A stretch of DNA of 64,000 nucleotides. It comes from Corticium candelabrum. Its lineage: Eukaryota; Porifera; Homoscleromorpha; Homosclerophorida; Plakinidae. The stretch lies in contig NC_085089.1 of the NCBI RefSeq assembly GCF_963422355.1, forward strand, positions 2,238,956 to 2,302,955, written 5' to 3'. Position 1 is the first letter of the stretch. Every line of letters begins with the position of its first letter. The position numbers and the translations under genes were made by a program. Of this stretch, positions 44,739 through 64,000 are shown piece after piece. The notes beneath the pieces were generated by a model. That model had not been told where the DNA came from, did no database searches, and worked only from the letters and a program-made list of their open reading frames with translations.

Positions 44739-45050
44739 GCATATAAAGTAGGATGCGCTTTCTCACAGCATTCACTGATGTAGAGATATCGTCACAGACC
44801 AACGTTTGGTATCGATGTCGAAAGTTGCTGCCGGATAACACCTGCAGCACGCATTCGGTTCGGAGACAGCTGTAGCGTGCACAACGCATCAAGAAACAAC
44901 GACAATTACTTAGACTAGACCGTTTTACGACGTAAAAGTACGTATTTTCATTGTCGGGCTTTTAGTTAGAAAGGACCTTTCCTTCTCGATTGCACTGCTG
45001 GTAGTAAGACGTACGAGCAGCAGCATCAACGAAAATACCGGAGAAACCAT
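44739..45050 (-). pseudogene. Secreted Cys-rich gene, copy B (broken)
   Basis: Exon 1 (from 45050) keeps the signal peptide start MVSPVFSLMLLLV but loses the reading frame and the GTACGT donor. Exon 2 (44869-44739) is 131 nt instead of 130 and contains a stop after TISLHQ. Exon 3 is absent. Clearly a decayed paralogue of copies A and C. Confidence 0.75.
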
Positions 45051-45107
45051 CGTATTCTTCAACACTCACAATATGACTGGTATATGTACACCAGTCGCAT
45101 GCCGGTG

Positions 45108-45880
45108 TCGCGTGCTGAGAATGTCACCGTGCCGAGATTGTTTGCGCCTGCGCAAAATAGAACTGACATTCTCAGCACGCAATAGAAGCGTGCTGAAATT
45201 GCGTACGCGCTGAAATTGATCTGACTTGTGCGCATGCGTAAAATAAATTTAGCGTTTTATTGAGAAATCTATAGTTATTATTGTTAGTTATATATTAATT
45301 AGCTATTTTAATATGTTACAACAATGTTAATGCACTGGGTTGAAGTAAATAATTTAGTTTTTAAGAATAATTATGTACTACATAATTTGTATATGCTATA
45401 TACAATTATCTATTTATAATTTTATTATGAAATTTTTTATTTATTAATTACATACAACTTTATACAGTTAGAAATATAATTAGACATAATAAGTATACAT
45501 GCACATTTGTACGAATAAATCTCTCTTACCTTTGACATCCCAATGGTGAGTCTTGGCCTGGTTGTTGACGTTTCTAATTTCCTTTTTTTTGCTAACTCGA
45601 ATAGAAAGCTTTGTGTCAGGAGATAAGTTACAAGATTTTGGCATCTCTCTGTAAAGACAAAGTCTGGCTTCCCTATAACTGCAATTGTATTTTGCTTCAG
45701 ATCATCCATGGATTTCACAAGTGAGTATAATAGCTATGGTCTATCCAAGAAACAAAAAAACCTCAATATATAATAATACCTAAATGTGTGAACAATCTCA
45801 GCACACCGGATATAGTTGCTTAGCATGCGCAGACGGTAAATACAATCTCTGGATGGTGACAATCTCAGCACGCTACACCA
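45108..45880. mobile_element. DNA element with GCGTGCTGAGA ends
   Basis: CGTGCTGAGAATGTCACC at about 45110 and TGACAATCTCAGCACGC at about 45865 are inverted, and a further inverted copy of the end (TGACATTCTCAGCACGC) lies at 45161-45181. The interior is AT-rich; one minus-strand frame (45718-45437, MKSMDDLKQNTIAVIG) is unidentified. It separates copy B from its upstream region. Confidence 0.55.
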
Positions 45881-46642
45881 GTATATAAAGGCTAGACTCA
45901 CGTGATCAAGAGAAGGGCACTGAATTAACAAACCTACCTCATTTCTTTGAAAGAAGCCGCTCTCAAATAAAAGGGACACGCCTAGTCTCACCTCTTCAAA
46001 TGAATGAAGGTCTCAACGTTAAATTTTCTTTCAAGAATTCACACGCTAGTTCGCCTCACGCAGCTATACGACTACCTGTTTCTCAAAAAGTGTCGCTCTT
46101 AATTAAACCGCGTCGCAGAGTTTTACCGCGTCAAGTGAATAGACACGGCGGTGTACTCCAATTATATGACTGCATGTACACCAGCATTCTTTCCAAATGT
46201 TGAATTAATTAAACGACATTTGCTCTAACTTGCTTTCAAGACACCCGAGTAACGTTACTCAAGTAGCTATATATATCGCGCTTACTAACTTTTGTAGCCC
46301 AAACATCCGTGCACATTTGTAGCTAGGAATCTCAAGCAGCTAACTGGAATGTCTGCAGTCGTCAGATCATAATACTGATAGTGTTCTCTAGCATGGTTGT
46401 AGATGTATATACACTTAACATGCATTTACTATTAGGCATGCATGCATGCAAGCAACCACTATGACGATCATTCGTAATCATTGCAACATAAATCTATTCC
46501 AGAGACAAGAAACAACGACTAGGACTTTGAACAAACAAACGGTGGCTAAAACTATTGCATTGCTAAATAAGCATCTATAGTCTGCAGAGACAATTACGCC
46601 ACCTCTATTGAATTGTCTCGGTTCAGTCATATGCTTGACCAA

Positions 46643-47062
46643 TCAGCAGCTGACTTTGTGATGCTTAAGTTCTCCACACCACTGACGACCGAACGACAGT
46701 GCCTGATAGGTAACGGTCAGTTCATGCTTGCCCTTAGGGTAGGTATGCGAAACGCTGAAATCTTTGAAACATTTGCCTTCTTGTTTGTTCGAGTTCTTTC
46801 CATCACCCCATCTGATCATATATCTGAGCGAATTAAATGCATCAATTAGCTGTCTGCACTGTTTATTCAAGAACGGTTGCACCCAAGGCCCCCAGTAACT
46901 TACGCATATGAAGTAGGATGGTCGTGCTCACAGCATGTACTGATTTTTCCGTTTATGGTCACAGTGCAACCACTGGTATCGTAGTCAAAAGTTGCTTCTG
47001 GATAACACCAGCATGCATTCGGTTCGGCGACAGCTGTAGCACAATCAATTTTTAACGCATAA

Positions 47063-47146
<84 letters not shown>

Positions 47147-47280
47147 TAAATATAAATAAGATAAAAGTACGTACTTTCATTGTCTGCCTTTAGAAAGGAC
47201 GTTCCCTTCTCGATTGCACTACTGGTAGCAAGACTTACGAGCAACAAAGACAGAATCAACGAAAATACGGGAGAAATCAT
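46643..47280 (-). CDS. Small secreted Cys-rich protein with PKD-like C-terminus, copy C
   Basis: Exons 47280-47175, 47033-46904 and 46823-46643 have exactly the lengths of copy A (106, 130, 181 nt) and the same phases, giving 138 aa. The signal peptide is MISPVFSLILSLLLVSLATS. Exon 3 differs from copy A at very few positions. Intron 1 holds a (CA)n tract that copy A lacks, so it arose after duplication. The cysteine pattern and the WGDG...SHTYPKGKHELTV motif are kept. Equal exon lengths and intact splice sites indicate that copies A and C are the two functional members. Confidence 0.75.
47065..47144 (+). repeat. (CA)n microsatellite in intron 1 of copy C
   Basis: About 40 CA units. Confidence 0.97.
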
Positions 47281-48990
47281 CGTGTTCTTCAACACTCACA
47301 ATATGACCGGTACATGTCGGATGCCGGTATTTGAAGGCTCGAATCACGTAATCAAGAAGAGGGCGCTAAATTAATTAACAAAACCTACCGCATTTCTTGA
47401 AAGAAGCCGCTCTCAAATAAAGAAAGCCGCCAAGTCTCACCTCTTCAATTGAAGAAAAGTCTTAACGTTCTTTCTGAATCCACACGCTAATCCGCCTCAC
47501 ACAGCGCAACGACTGCCTGTTTCTCAAAGAGTGTCGCTCTTTAAAAAACGCCGCGAAGTTTTACCGCGTCAAGTGACTAGACACGGCGGTGCTCCAAAGG
47601 CGGATTCAAATTCTAATAGAATGCTGGCGTACGGTGATAGAAAGACCACAAATTCTCTAGTCTTTTGCTATAGTTAGTAAGAACTGGTAACGACGTTTTC
47701 TCTAACTTGCAAGACAACCAAGCAACGTTAGCCCTGTTTCAACACCTACGTTGGCACCATCGTAACGGAACGGAATGTAACGAACTTCACGAACGTTCCG
47801 TGGGTGATGTTCACAACTTGTAGGCCAACGTAGACAACGTGACGACACGATAGCAGACACCTCTTCCAAGCATTGCTCTTTGCACTAGTGCCTTAATTAA
47901 TTAAAGTTGTATGCGCGGGAGGTTTCTTGTTACAACTGTAGCTTCTCTTCCATATTTTACTGCGCGCCACTATAACTATGCACGGGATTCCTTGCGCCTA
48001 ACTATTGGTCAAATGTTCGGTTTCGTTTAATTTTAAATGCGCGTTTTGCACTACTACGCGCCAGCACATTGGCTCGAAGATGAGTTTGCATGACCTGTAC
48101 TGGTGCAGTTCCTCTCTACCTAGAGGGCAGAAAACATACTCAAAATCACAAGTCAGAAAAGGAAGCTCTAAGGCGTCGAAAGGCAGCGGGCGCACGGCCA
48201 TGGCCTGTACCACTTCGAAAAATGGACTTTCGTCAGTCGCCCACCATTACCGAGTACTTTCTGTTTAGCGGTAACTGATTAAATAACTAAGATATTTTTA
48301 GTTACGTTAGCAGTCTGTACAGATAAATTTTTAGAGAGTAATTTAGAAGTATATAGTAAACGTATTTACTGTAAACCAAGGTTACAATATTCATCTACAT
48401 TCAAACAGAATCAAAGCGGTGGAGAAGTGGATAGTGTGCGCTAATCTTTATATAAACACGCCTACCTAGCGCACTCTAGGCCGTACAACTTAACATTTGG
48501 TTCCAACACCCTGCCGTATTTTTCAAATAATTGCCGCAGCATTTATTTGTGCTTCTATATAGAGATGCGGCGTTTGAACAAGGACTGGACTGCGTTTATT
48601 TACTAGTAATCATACACTATCTAAGAATCTTGCATGTCGAGGCAGCTAATTGGAATGTCTGAACATTCGCATCTGCAGTCGCCGGATCATACTACTGATA
48701 GCATTCTCTAGCGTGGTTGAAGGTATATATACCACTTAACATGCATTTAGACATGCATGCATTCAAACAACCACTATGACGGTCATTCGTAATCATTGCA
48801 ACATAAATCTATTCCAACGACCAACAAAGAGAAAAGTTGACAGGAAACAACAACGACTAGGACTTAATTTGAACAAACAAACGGTGGCTAAAGACAACTA
48901 CTTCTACACATTCCTAGATAGTTATCTAAAGTGTGCAGAGACAGTTACGCCATCTCTATTGAATTGTCTGGGTTTCAGTCAAGTTCTTGA
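47281..48990. other. Region between copies C and D
   Basis: Holds the conserved upstream segment of copy C (47380-47600, including GAAAGAAGCCGCTCTCAAAT) and the 3' flank of copy D (48640-48980). A diverged MITE end (CCGTATTTTTCAAATAATTG) is at 48511. An open frame with MDFRQSPTITEYFLFSGN at about 48220 is unexplained. Confidence 0.55.
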
Positions 48991-48999
48991 CCAATCAGC

Positions 49000-49568
49000 A
49001 GCCGACTTTGTGATGCTTAAGGTCTCCATACCACTGACGACCGTATACCAGTGCCTGATCTATATAGCTATAGGTAACGGTCAATTCATGCTTGCCTCTA
49101 GAGCAGGTATGCGAAACGCTGAAATCTTGAAACAATTGCTTTCTTGTTTGTGCGAGTTCTTTCCATCACCCCAGTTGATCATATAATATCTGAGTGAATC
49201 ACTTATCTGTCTGCACTACAAGAACGGCGGTTAGACGGAAGGGGTCACAGTAACTTACGCATATGAAGTAGGATGCTTTTGCTCACAGCATGTATTGATT
49301 CTTCCCTTTATCGTCACAGTGCAGATACTGCATGGTATATACGTATCGTAGTCGAAAGTTGCTTCTGGATAACACCAGCATGCATTCGATTCGAAGACAG
49401 CTGTAGCACAACGCATCAAGAAACAACAGCAAATTACTTGTGCTTAGATATCTATAGACTGTATATAAGTATCTCTGTATACGATAAAAATTCATTGTCG
49501 GCCTCTAGAAAGGACGTTCCCTTCTCGAGCTGCAAAGACAGAATCAACGAAAATACAGGAGAAACCAT
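49000..49568 (-). pseudogene. Secreted Cys-rich gene, copy D (broken)
   Basis: Exon 1 (from 49568) lacks 24 nt of the signal peptide and its donor site is deleted. Exon 2 (49400-49259) is 142 nt and stays in frame with a 4-codon insertion. Exon 3 (from 49189) begins IYYMINWGDGKNSHKQESNC but a one-base deletion shifts the frame before the SHTYP motif. Confidence 0.75.
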
Positions 49569-51207
49569 CGTGTTCTATAACACTCACAATATGACCGGTA
49601 TGTGACCGGTACACAGTCGGGTGCAGACTCGACTCACGTGACCAAGAGAGCACTGAATTAATTAACAAACCTACCGCATTTCTTTGAAAGAAGCCGCTCT
49701 CAAATAGAAGAAAGCCGCCAAGTCTCACTTCTTCAAATGAATAAAGGTCTCAACGTTGTTTTTAGAATTCACACGCTAGTCCGCCTCACGCAGCGTAACT
49801 ACAACTGATTTGTCTGTTGTCAAAGAGTGTCGCTCCTGTAGAAAAAATGCCGCAAAGTTTTACCGCATCTAATTGAAAAATGCTGGCGTACGGTCATAGA
49901 ATGACCACGAATTCTCTAGTCTTTTGATAAAGTAAGTAACTGGAAAATGTTGGTAACGACGTTTGCTCTAACTTGATTTGCAAGACAACCAGGTAAGTTA
50001 GTCATTAATTTTAATTTTGTCAGATGATCAATCAACGGATTCTTAGAAACACTTCGATCCCGGTTGTGCATGAGGGACCACCGGGAGTCTCTCTAAATCT
50101 GCCCTTCCTGTACACCTCTTTTCTCTCAAGAAAATTCGGTGAACTCTATACATGCAATAGCCTGATGAATACAAAAAACTAGTCGATTACTATTTGAGTC
50201 GCTTTGCAATGGAAAAACACAGTAGTATCTGTAAGTAAATGCTGAGAATAAAACGGTCTCACTACATAAGGTATACAAATAATCATGCATGTTTGTCTAC
50301 ATCTAATTAATTAATTAATTAATTAACTCGTGAGGGCTACGCCACTGTCTAGCAGACGCATGAAACATTAAGCCAACAGACAAAACCATTGTCTAGGAAA
50401 CTGTCTAGAATAAGTAATGGACGCGGTGTTGAATCAGTATGTTAATTGAAGCACCACAAACTGCGATTAGTTTGAGAAGACCTTTGGGTGCCATCTTCAA
50501 CCCTAGAGTGCATCATTGCCCGTTTCGGATTTTTCCAATCATGCATGGATGCCGATGTCAGCAGTTTGCGTTTTTAGTTTATCAATTTAAATATGCTCCT
50601 AGTCGTGTTGTTACAAAATCAGTCAGTTCGCGTAGAGATTGTCTTGGAAAGCAACCGTTGGAAAGACTTTTTGGAATTTGCATGTAGCATGCAGCTGTAC
50701 GCGTGCGAGTTCAACGTTGTTCCAACAGCCGGCATGTGTGTTTACTAAAATATAATTAAACTCTTCCATTTGCTGGAGATTCAGAATTCATAGAATTTAA
50801 TTCGTTGACGAGTTATCTAGCACGCGCAATATGTTTTGCATGGCTACCAATATTTTTGTCTTTACGAGTCTAGAAATTCAGACAGTCACAGTCTGGAAAG
50901 TTAAGTAGACGTGAGTGGTGACGCTAGTTTCGAATCGGTGTACGATTGCGACACATTTAGTGGTGCATGCCTGGAACGAAACGCTACATATATGAATTTA
51001 TTAATTGAAAAGGGATGGTCTATTGGAAATCACAGTATACGTATAGCGTCAGTAGTAGTGGTGGTTGTGGATTTACAAGCTAAAACAAAGGCCCGAGAAA
51101 CGTTCCGGACGGCATAACAGCAACTTCCGTTTTAGGATTAATTAAATAAATTATTTATTGCAGATAGTACTAAACGAAGAAAGACTTATTGGCTACTTCA
51201 CTCTAAA

Positions 51208-51407
51208 CACCGGCGTAGGAAGCGGGGGATGGGGGCTGCAGCCCCTCTCGCTCAGTGTAGGAATTTGAAATTTCTGTGCCAGTGACTTTTGCAAATCTGT
51301 TTACGGTTTGGCAAGCGAGGTAGTGTCTGCTTACTTATGACGACATTCACGGTAGTCTACAGTCCCCTCGTTCGTGAATATCTCCATACGCCACTGCTAA
51401 ACGAGCT
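51208..51407. mobile_element. MITE, CACCGGCGTAGGAA end
   Basis: Starts CACCGGCGTAGGAAGCGGGG and ends ATACGCCACTG. A second copy with the same order of motifs (GTAGGAATTT, CTGACTTTTGCAAATCTGTT, GGCAAGCGAGGTAG, TACGCCAC) is at 53251-53487. Confidence 0.75.
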
Positions 51408-51560
51408 ACTCTAGGTTTGTGTAACCTTTCTGTTTTGTGTGTTGCATCGGTCCCGCAGATGAGCTTCTCCGGTAGCTGCAGTCTACGCACCGTCTGAGGA
51501 CGAGGCTACGGAGCTGTCTGGGGACGAGACTATATAGTGTTAGATTGTACGCATTGGCTC

Positions 51561-51633
<73 letters not shown>
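51561..51633 (+). repeat. (TA)n microsatellite
   Basis: About 36 TA units. Confidence 0.97.
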
Positions 51634-51638
<5 letters not shown>

Positions 51639-53250
51639 GCGAGCGCTACTCAACTAACTTTCTCACGAGCGTACTATAATGCATGTCACATTGTGCATGA
51701 AAAGTGTATAGATATGTAGTCGACGACAGTCTGTCTGTGAGAGAAGAAAGATATAAAGTAGCGAGCTATTTCGTAATTTATGAAATCTTTAAATTGCACG
51801 AGTGTATTTTGAAGCATACATCTTTAATATAATTTCAGGCACTGGCGTAGTGTCGGGGTGGGGAGGGGGAGGGGGGCCGGAGATGTTATAGACCCCAAAC
51901 AATATTGGCGTGTCACTCCACTTCAAGCAGAACTATAATTTTAAGTTACTAAACAGTGACTGTCCGCTCAACCTCAGAGTAGTATGTTGACGATCGACGA
52001 CGATAATTGACTATATCTCTTTGACAATACGCATATACTAAACAGTATGATAAAACCAGTGTCGAGAAGTCGGACACGTAAAGTGCGCATGACCATCACT
52101 TATTTGAGACGTTTTACTACGCTATCCAGCGATGGCAGAGTTAACAAAGAAGACTATATCAAAAGGCATGCAGAAGCCTATCCATCAATTAGTTTTTAAG
52201 GAAGTGTAGTTAGTTAGAAGGTCGACAACCCGATTAACCAGAGAATGGAATCTCCTGGAGCTCCGCTACCTAATAATTTGCTTGCACTCCACGGTACCTT
52301 CTCCACAGGTTATTCTAGCTAGCTACATTGACCTATATTGCTCGCTATATTACTAAATTCGTCAACACTGTTTGCACTGAATTGGTCTTCTAGATTCTAT
52401 TTTCATCGAGATGCAATCTAATTTGATGATTGCAGCGAGCCATGAAAACCTTTGAGGCACGGACTGTAACAGTGTTACACACTCCTTTGTACGCACACTA
52501 ACGTAACGGCACTCAGTCCAGCAGTTTATTTCTTGATACTAGTATTTACTTAGATGTCTACAAACTGCGAGCAAGAAAAGTAGAAAATGGGTGTGGTTTG
52601 CGACCTAATTTATTAGCCTCCCAAATTTGAGGACCACGCTACGCCGGTGATTTCAGGTATGCATATGTCACAAGAAAAATTGTAACAGTCACGTGACTGA
52701 GCGAGTGTACATGTACTCAAGTCTTGAGCACTTTCGGTCTGCGTATTTATGTGGTAGAGGTCTGCTCGAAATGTGTCACGTTTCCAATCGCGCGGAACAG
52801 TATATTTGCATTGGTTTGGTCGTATACTTCGTAATTATAACCACAGACGATAGGCAGGCAGCGAATCACAAACCGCCAACGTTCAGAAGAGTGACCTTTA
52901 CTTTTTCACTTGAACAGTCTAGTTCATGTTTGCAAATCACATTTTGTATTGTTGGAAATCAATTTAAAATGTAATTTGCCATCATTTGCCAATGCGAAAG
53001 TGATCATTTTGTGACTTACTAAAACTTCTGAAAACACAATCTATAATTCAATATGTAGATAGTAATTAATTTTGTGTTGCAAATTGGCATATTGTTATTG
53101 TTGATATTGAGTTTGACTTACCGTCTTACTATGTTATAGTGTAGACGCTTTGCCGTCGGATGTAGTTTTTCTAACTAAGAGTGGCCATCATGCATGTGAA
53201 AGTCTCGAACTCCTCAAAGAAGTGTGGCGCGTTTTGACAATATTATACAC

Positions 53251-53487
53251 CCACCGGCGTAGGAACCGGGGGATAGGGGGCTGAACCTCCTCGCTCATTG
53301 TAGGAATTTAAATTTTCTGTGCTACTGACTTTTGCAAATCTGTTTGCGGTCTGGCAAGCGAGGTAGGTTTTGCTCTCCCCGACAACGGAAGTCAAAGGGG
53401 GAAGGTGCTGGCTGCTTTTGCTTACTCATGATGACATCCACGGTATACTCCCCCCTCCCCGCTCGTGAACATCTTTGTACGCCACAC
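53251..53487. mobile_element. MITE, second copy of the CACCGGCGTAGGAA family
   Basis: Starts CACCGGCGTAGGAACCGGGG and ends TACGCCAC; about 40 bp longer than the copy at 51208, with an insertion around CCCCGACAACGGAAGTC. A fragment (CACTGGCGTAG) also lies at 51840. Confidence 0.75.
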
Positions 53488-54497
53488 TTCATATTTGCTA
53501 GTTATGCATTTCAACAATTGATACTGGTAGCATGCATGCATAAGCAGGTGGTTGAAATAAGGCGTAAATACTTGTCTAGATAAATCAGGCAATAACTATC
53601 GGTACGGTGCTTGGAAAGCACTCTTCTTGGCTGTATGTTACGAGAGGGTAATACACGCTTGTAACATGTATTTGCTACGCGTACATGTCTGGTTGTTTTG
53701 CTGGTTTTCTCTGAGTGCAAATATGATAATTTAAAGCGACTAGTCAACGTTCTACAATGGACCGGACCAAGGTCACCTCAGTGTCTTACCATGGATGAAT
53801 GTTTACTGTACGTACACCTTCTCTAGATAAACAATTTTCGAAAAATGGTTGTGAAATTTGGAATGGAAAAGTTGCTAGGCTGCATGAGGAAGTTGCTGGA
53901 ATATATACTTCAATCAAATTTGATAACATTACATCTACTTTCTTGTGTGTATTTAGTTAGTTAATTAATTTATTAAGTTAATTATTTCTATATTGGTAAA
54001 ATGTCAATACTGTTTTTTGAAAACGGTATCTCTCAAAGTCAATTACTTGGTACGTGTTAGCTAGCCAGCAAAAGGGATTCCTGATGTCTTACGTTTTGAC
54101 TATCAAATTGTACTAAGACATTCTGCGAAGAACTTACTACACTGATGTAGCTAATTTTCCATGCATAGATAATTTGCATGCATAATTCACCTGATAGTGC
54201 GTACAGACACAACTATCTGCATATGCCGTAAAATATGGTAAGATGTACTGTGCAACATCCTACATGTATGTACATTGTTTTGAGTTAATTAATTAAGTTA
54301 ATTAAGCAGCATGAGCTAGGGGTTGGCCACGCAAGACTACTAAACCATTGGCTTACGCTAGATATCTAGAGCTTTCGTTCTTGTTCCGTAAACAGCGACG
54401 ACCCGGATTTGACACAGTAGGCTGTATAGTTACTCTAGATAGAGTAGTGAGCTGCTGGCTATGTCGTGGATAACCCAACCATTTTTAATGGGCAGTG

Positions 54498-54664
54498 CAG
54501 GCCCGGATTCAGGAAATTTTGAAAGAGGGATTGACCTGGTAGCAGTTATTTGCAGCATTACTAATTTTCTCTTTTCTAATAAAATTATATGAAATTATTG
54601 AACCACGCTTATTGGGAAAGAGGGGGTTAAAACCCCCTGAACCCCCATCTGGATACGGGCCTGC
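54498..54664. mobile_element. MITE, GCAGGCCCG(G/T)AT ends
   Basis: GCAGGCCCGGATTCAGG at the left and CTGGATACGGGCCTGC at the right are inverted. Interior contains a run of purines and CCCCCTGAACCCCC. 167 bp. Confidence 0.7.
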
Positions 54665-55089
54665 GGGCACTCAATTTTTTCAACTGCAAGCCCTACTTTT
54701 TTAGCCTCATGCTTATAACTAGTTAGAGTTACGCCATTGCATAGAAGTTACCGATTCTGGGTATCTAAAACGTATAGAGCGTGGCCAACTGCTTCAACAA
54801 GATGATGTAAATCAACAACAAAACCTTGGTAAACTAGAGAAAACAGCAGAACGGCAACATTTCCCTTGCAGGCGATCCCATTCTTGTGTGTCATTTAATT
54901 GATTGATTGATAATGTATTACGCCAGAAAATAGGACTTTGTTTGCTACTGTACGGTAATTTGAGTTTGCTCTATCAACCAGAAAACACTTGGTAGATACA
55001 GTGCATAGTCTATGCTCGTGGCCCTTTGCTCTAGCTAAGCATTTGGTCAAAGATCTGTAGCTATAGCGTTTCATCATACCGGACGAGAC

Positions 55090-55092
<3 letters not shown>

Positions 55093-55135
<43 letters not shown>

Positions 55136-55224
55136 CGTGCGTGCATGCGTGAGTGCGTGTGTGTGTGTGTGTGTGTGTGCGTGTGTGTGTGTGTGTGTGT
55201 GTGCGTGCGTGCGTGCATGCGTGA

Positions 55225-55272
<48 letters not shown>
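55093..55272 (+). repeat. Compound (TG)n/(GTGC)n microsatellite
   Basis: Two near-identical blocks with GCGTGCGTGCGTGCATGCGTG separated by TG runs, indicating internal duplication. Confidence 0.95.
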
Positions 55273-55273
<1 letters not shown>

Positions 55274-55723
55274 GTGTGTGCGGCGCGACGGCTTTAAGTT
55301 TGTTAATTAATTTAATTTTTAATTAATTAATGTGATTAGTTATTACCGATTAGTCTATTCTATTTGTACTTTACTTTTTTCTAAACATACATACTATGAT
55401 ATATGCACTATTTTATTTACACAAATGTTTTCTACCGCAATTAATTAATTAGTTATGTCACACATCCGGGCCCGTGCATTGCCACAAATCCCGTATTTGC
55501 ACCTCGAAGTCCAGACCTTTTAGGTCTCACGGTCGCGCGTAGTCCGGCGGACATCACCAAATAAGGTCGTCGCGCAAGCGTGTCTCGCAAACGGAGTGTC
55601 TGCACGTCTCCAAAAAACCTCTCTTAGTTATTAGACAAACCCCTGCAAGTCTCTCTCGGTGCCGATTACGACAGTCATTGAATCAGAAAGGCGGGTCGGT
55701 CGAGGTCCCATTCACTCGGAAGG

Positions 55724-64000
<8,277 letters not shown>

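Larger units (their letters stand above)
49569..55723. other. 6-kb gene-poor region
   Basis: The first 300 bp are the conserved upstream segment of copy D. Beyond it I see only MITEs, an (AT)n tract and AT-rich DNA. Open frames such as 50439-50687, 52693-52974 and 53332-53583 show no recognisable features and are probably chance. Confidence 0.55.

Noticed and set aside
50439-50687. 82-codon frame in the gene-poor region
   Set aside because: No recognisable motif and no splice partners.

Overview
This is nuclear DNA from an animal. The genes are split into many small exons by GT-AG introns, and the space between them is packed with microsatellites, palindromic MITEs and decayed transposons. 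Intron number and gene content, together with the very frequent TTAATTAA tracts, would fit an early-branching metazoan such as a sponge or cnidarian. That placement is an inference; I see no diagnostic marker.

Four conserved genes lie on the + strand and could be assembled exon by exon with matching splice phases. CLPTM1 (13 exons, 1681-11167, 655 aa) is a polytopic ER/Golgi membrane protein. VIPAS39/SPE-39 (16 exons, 13381-20617, 466 aa) is the VPS33B partner in late endosomal sorting. An arylsulfatase A-like lysosomal sulfatase (10 exons, 22083-28548, 494 aa) keeps every catalytic residue I could check. The 5' part of Son of sevenless (55724 to the window end) covers the histone-fold, DH and PH regions; the Ras exchange domain lies beyond the window. 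VIPAS39 and arylsulfatase A both serve the endolysosomal system, but I see nothing that makes these genes an operon-like unit.

The middle of the window (about 28.9-50 kb) is accessory. A frameshifted Ty3/gypsy retroelement runs on the - strand (28992 to about 32400). A 3.3-kb Mutator-like element (34585-37896) carries SWIM, Ulp1-protease and PHD-finger coding sequence, with 63-bp inverted ends and a 9-10 bp target duplication. A frameshifted standalone P2X7 cytosolic (ballast) domain gene (41752-42345) faces a frameshifted transposase of the GDGRCDSPG type (42579-44369). Four tandem copies of a small secreted cysteine-rich gene with a PKD-like C-terminus lie on the - strand (39075-49568); two are intact and two are broken. 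The last is the least familiar coding family in the window.

An apparently intact DDE transposon with 34-bp inverted ends and TA duplications sits in CLPTM1 intron 12. tRNA-derived SINEs (60238-60698, 11493-11900, 26180-26383 and a diverged one near 3465-3660) have dinucleotide or tetranucleotide repeats at or near their ends. One adjoins a (CA)n tract of about 570 bp. Pogo-type, foldback and other MITEs occur throughout; where I could find target duplications I give them.
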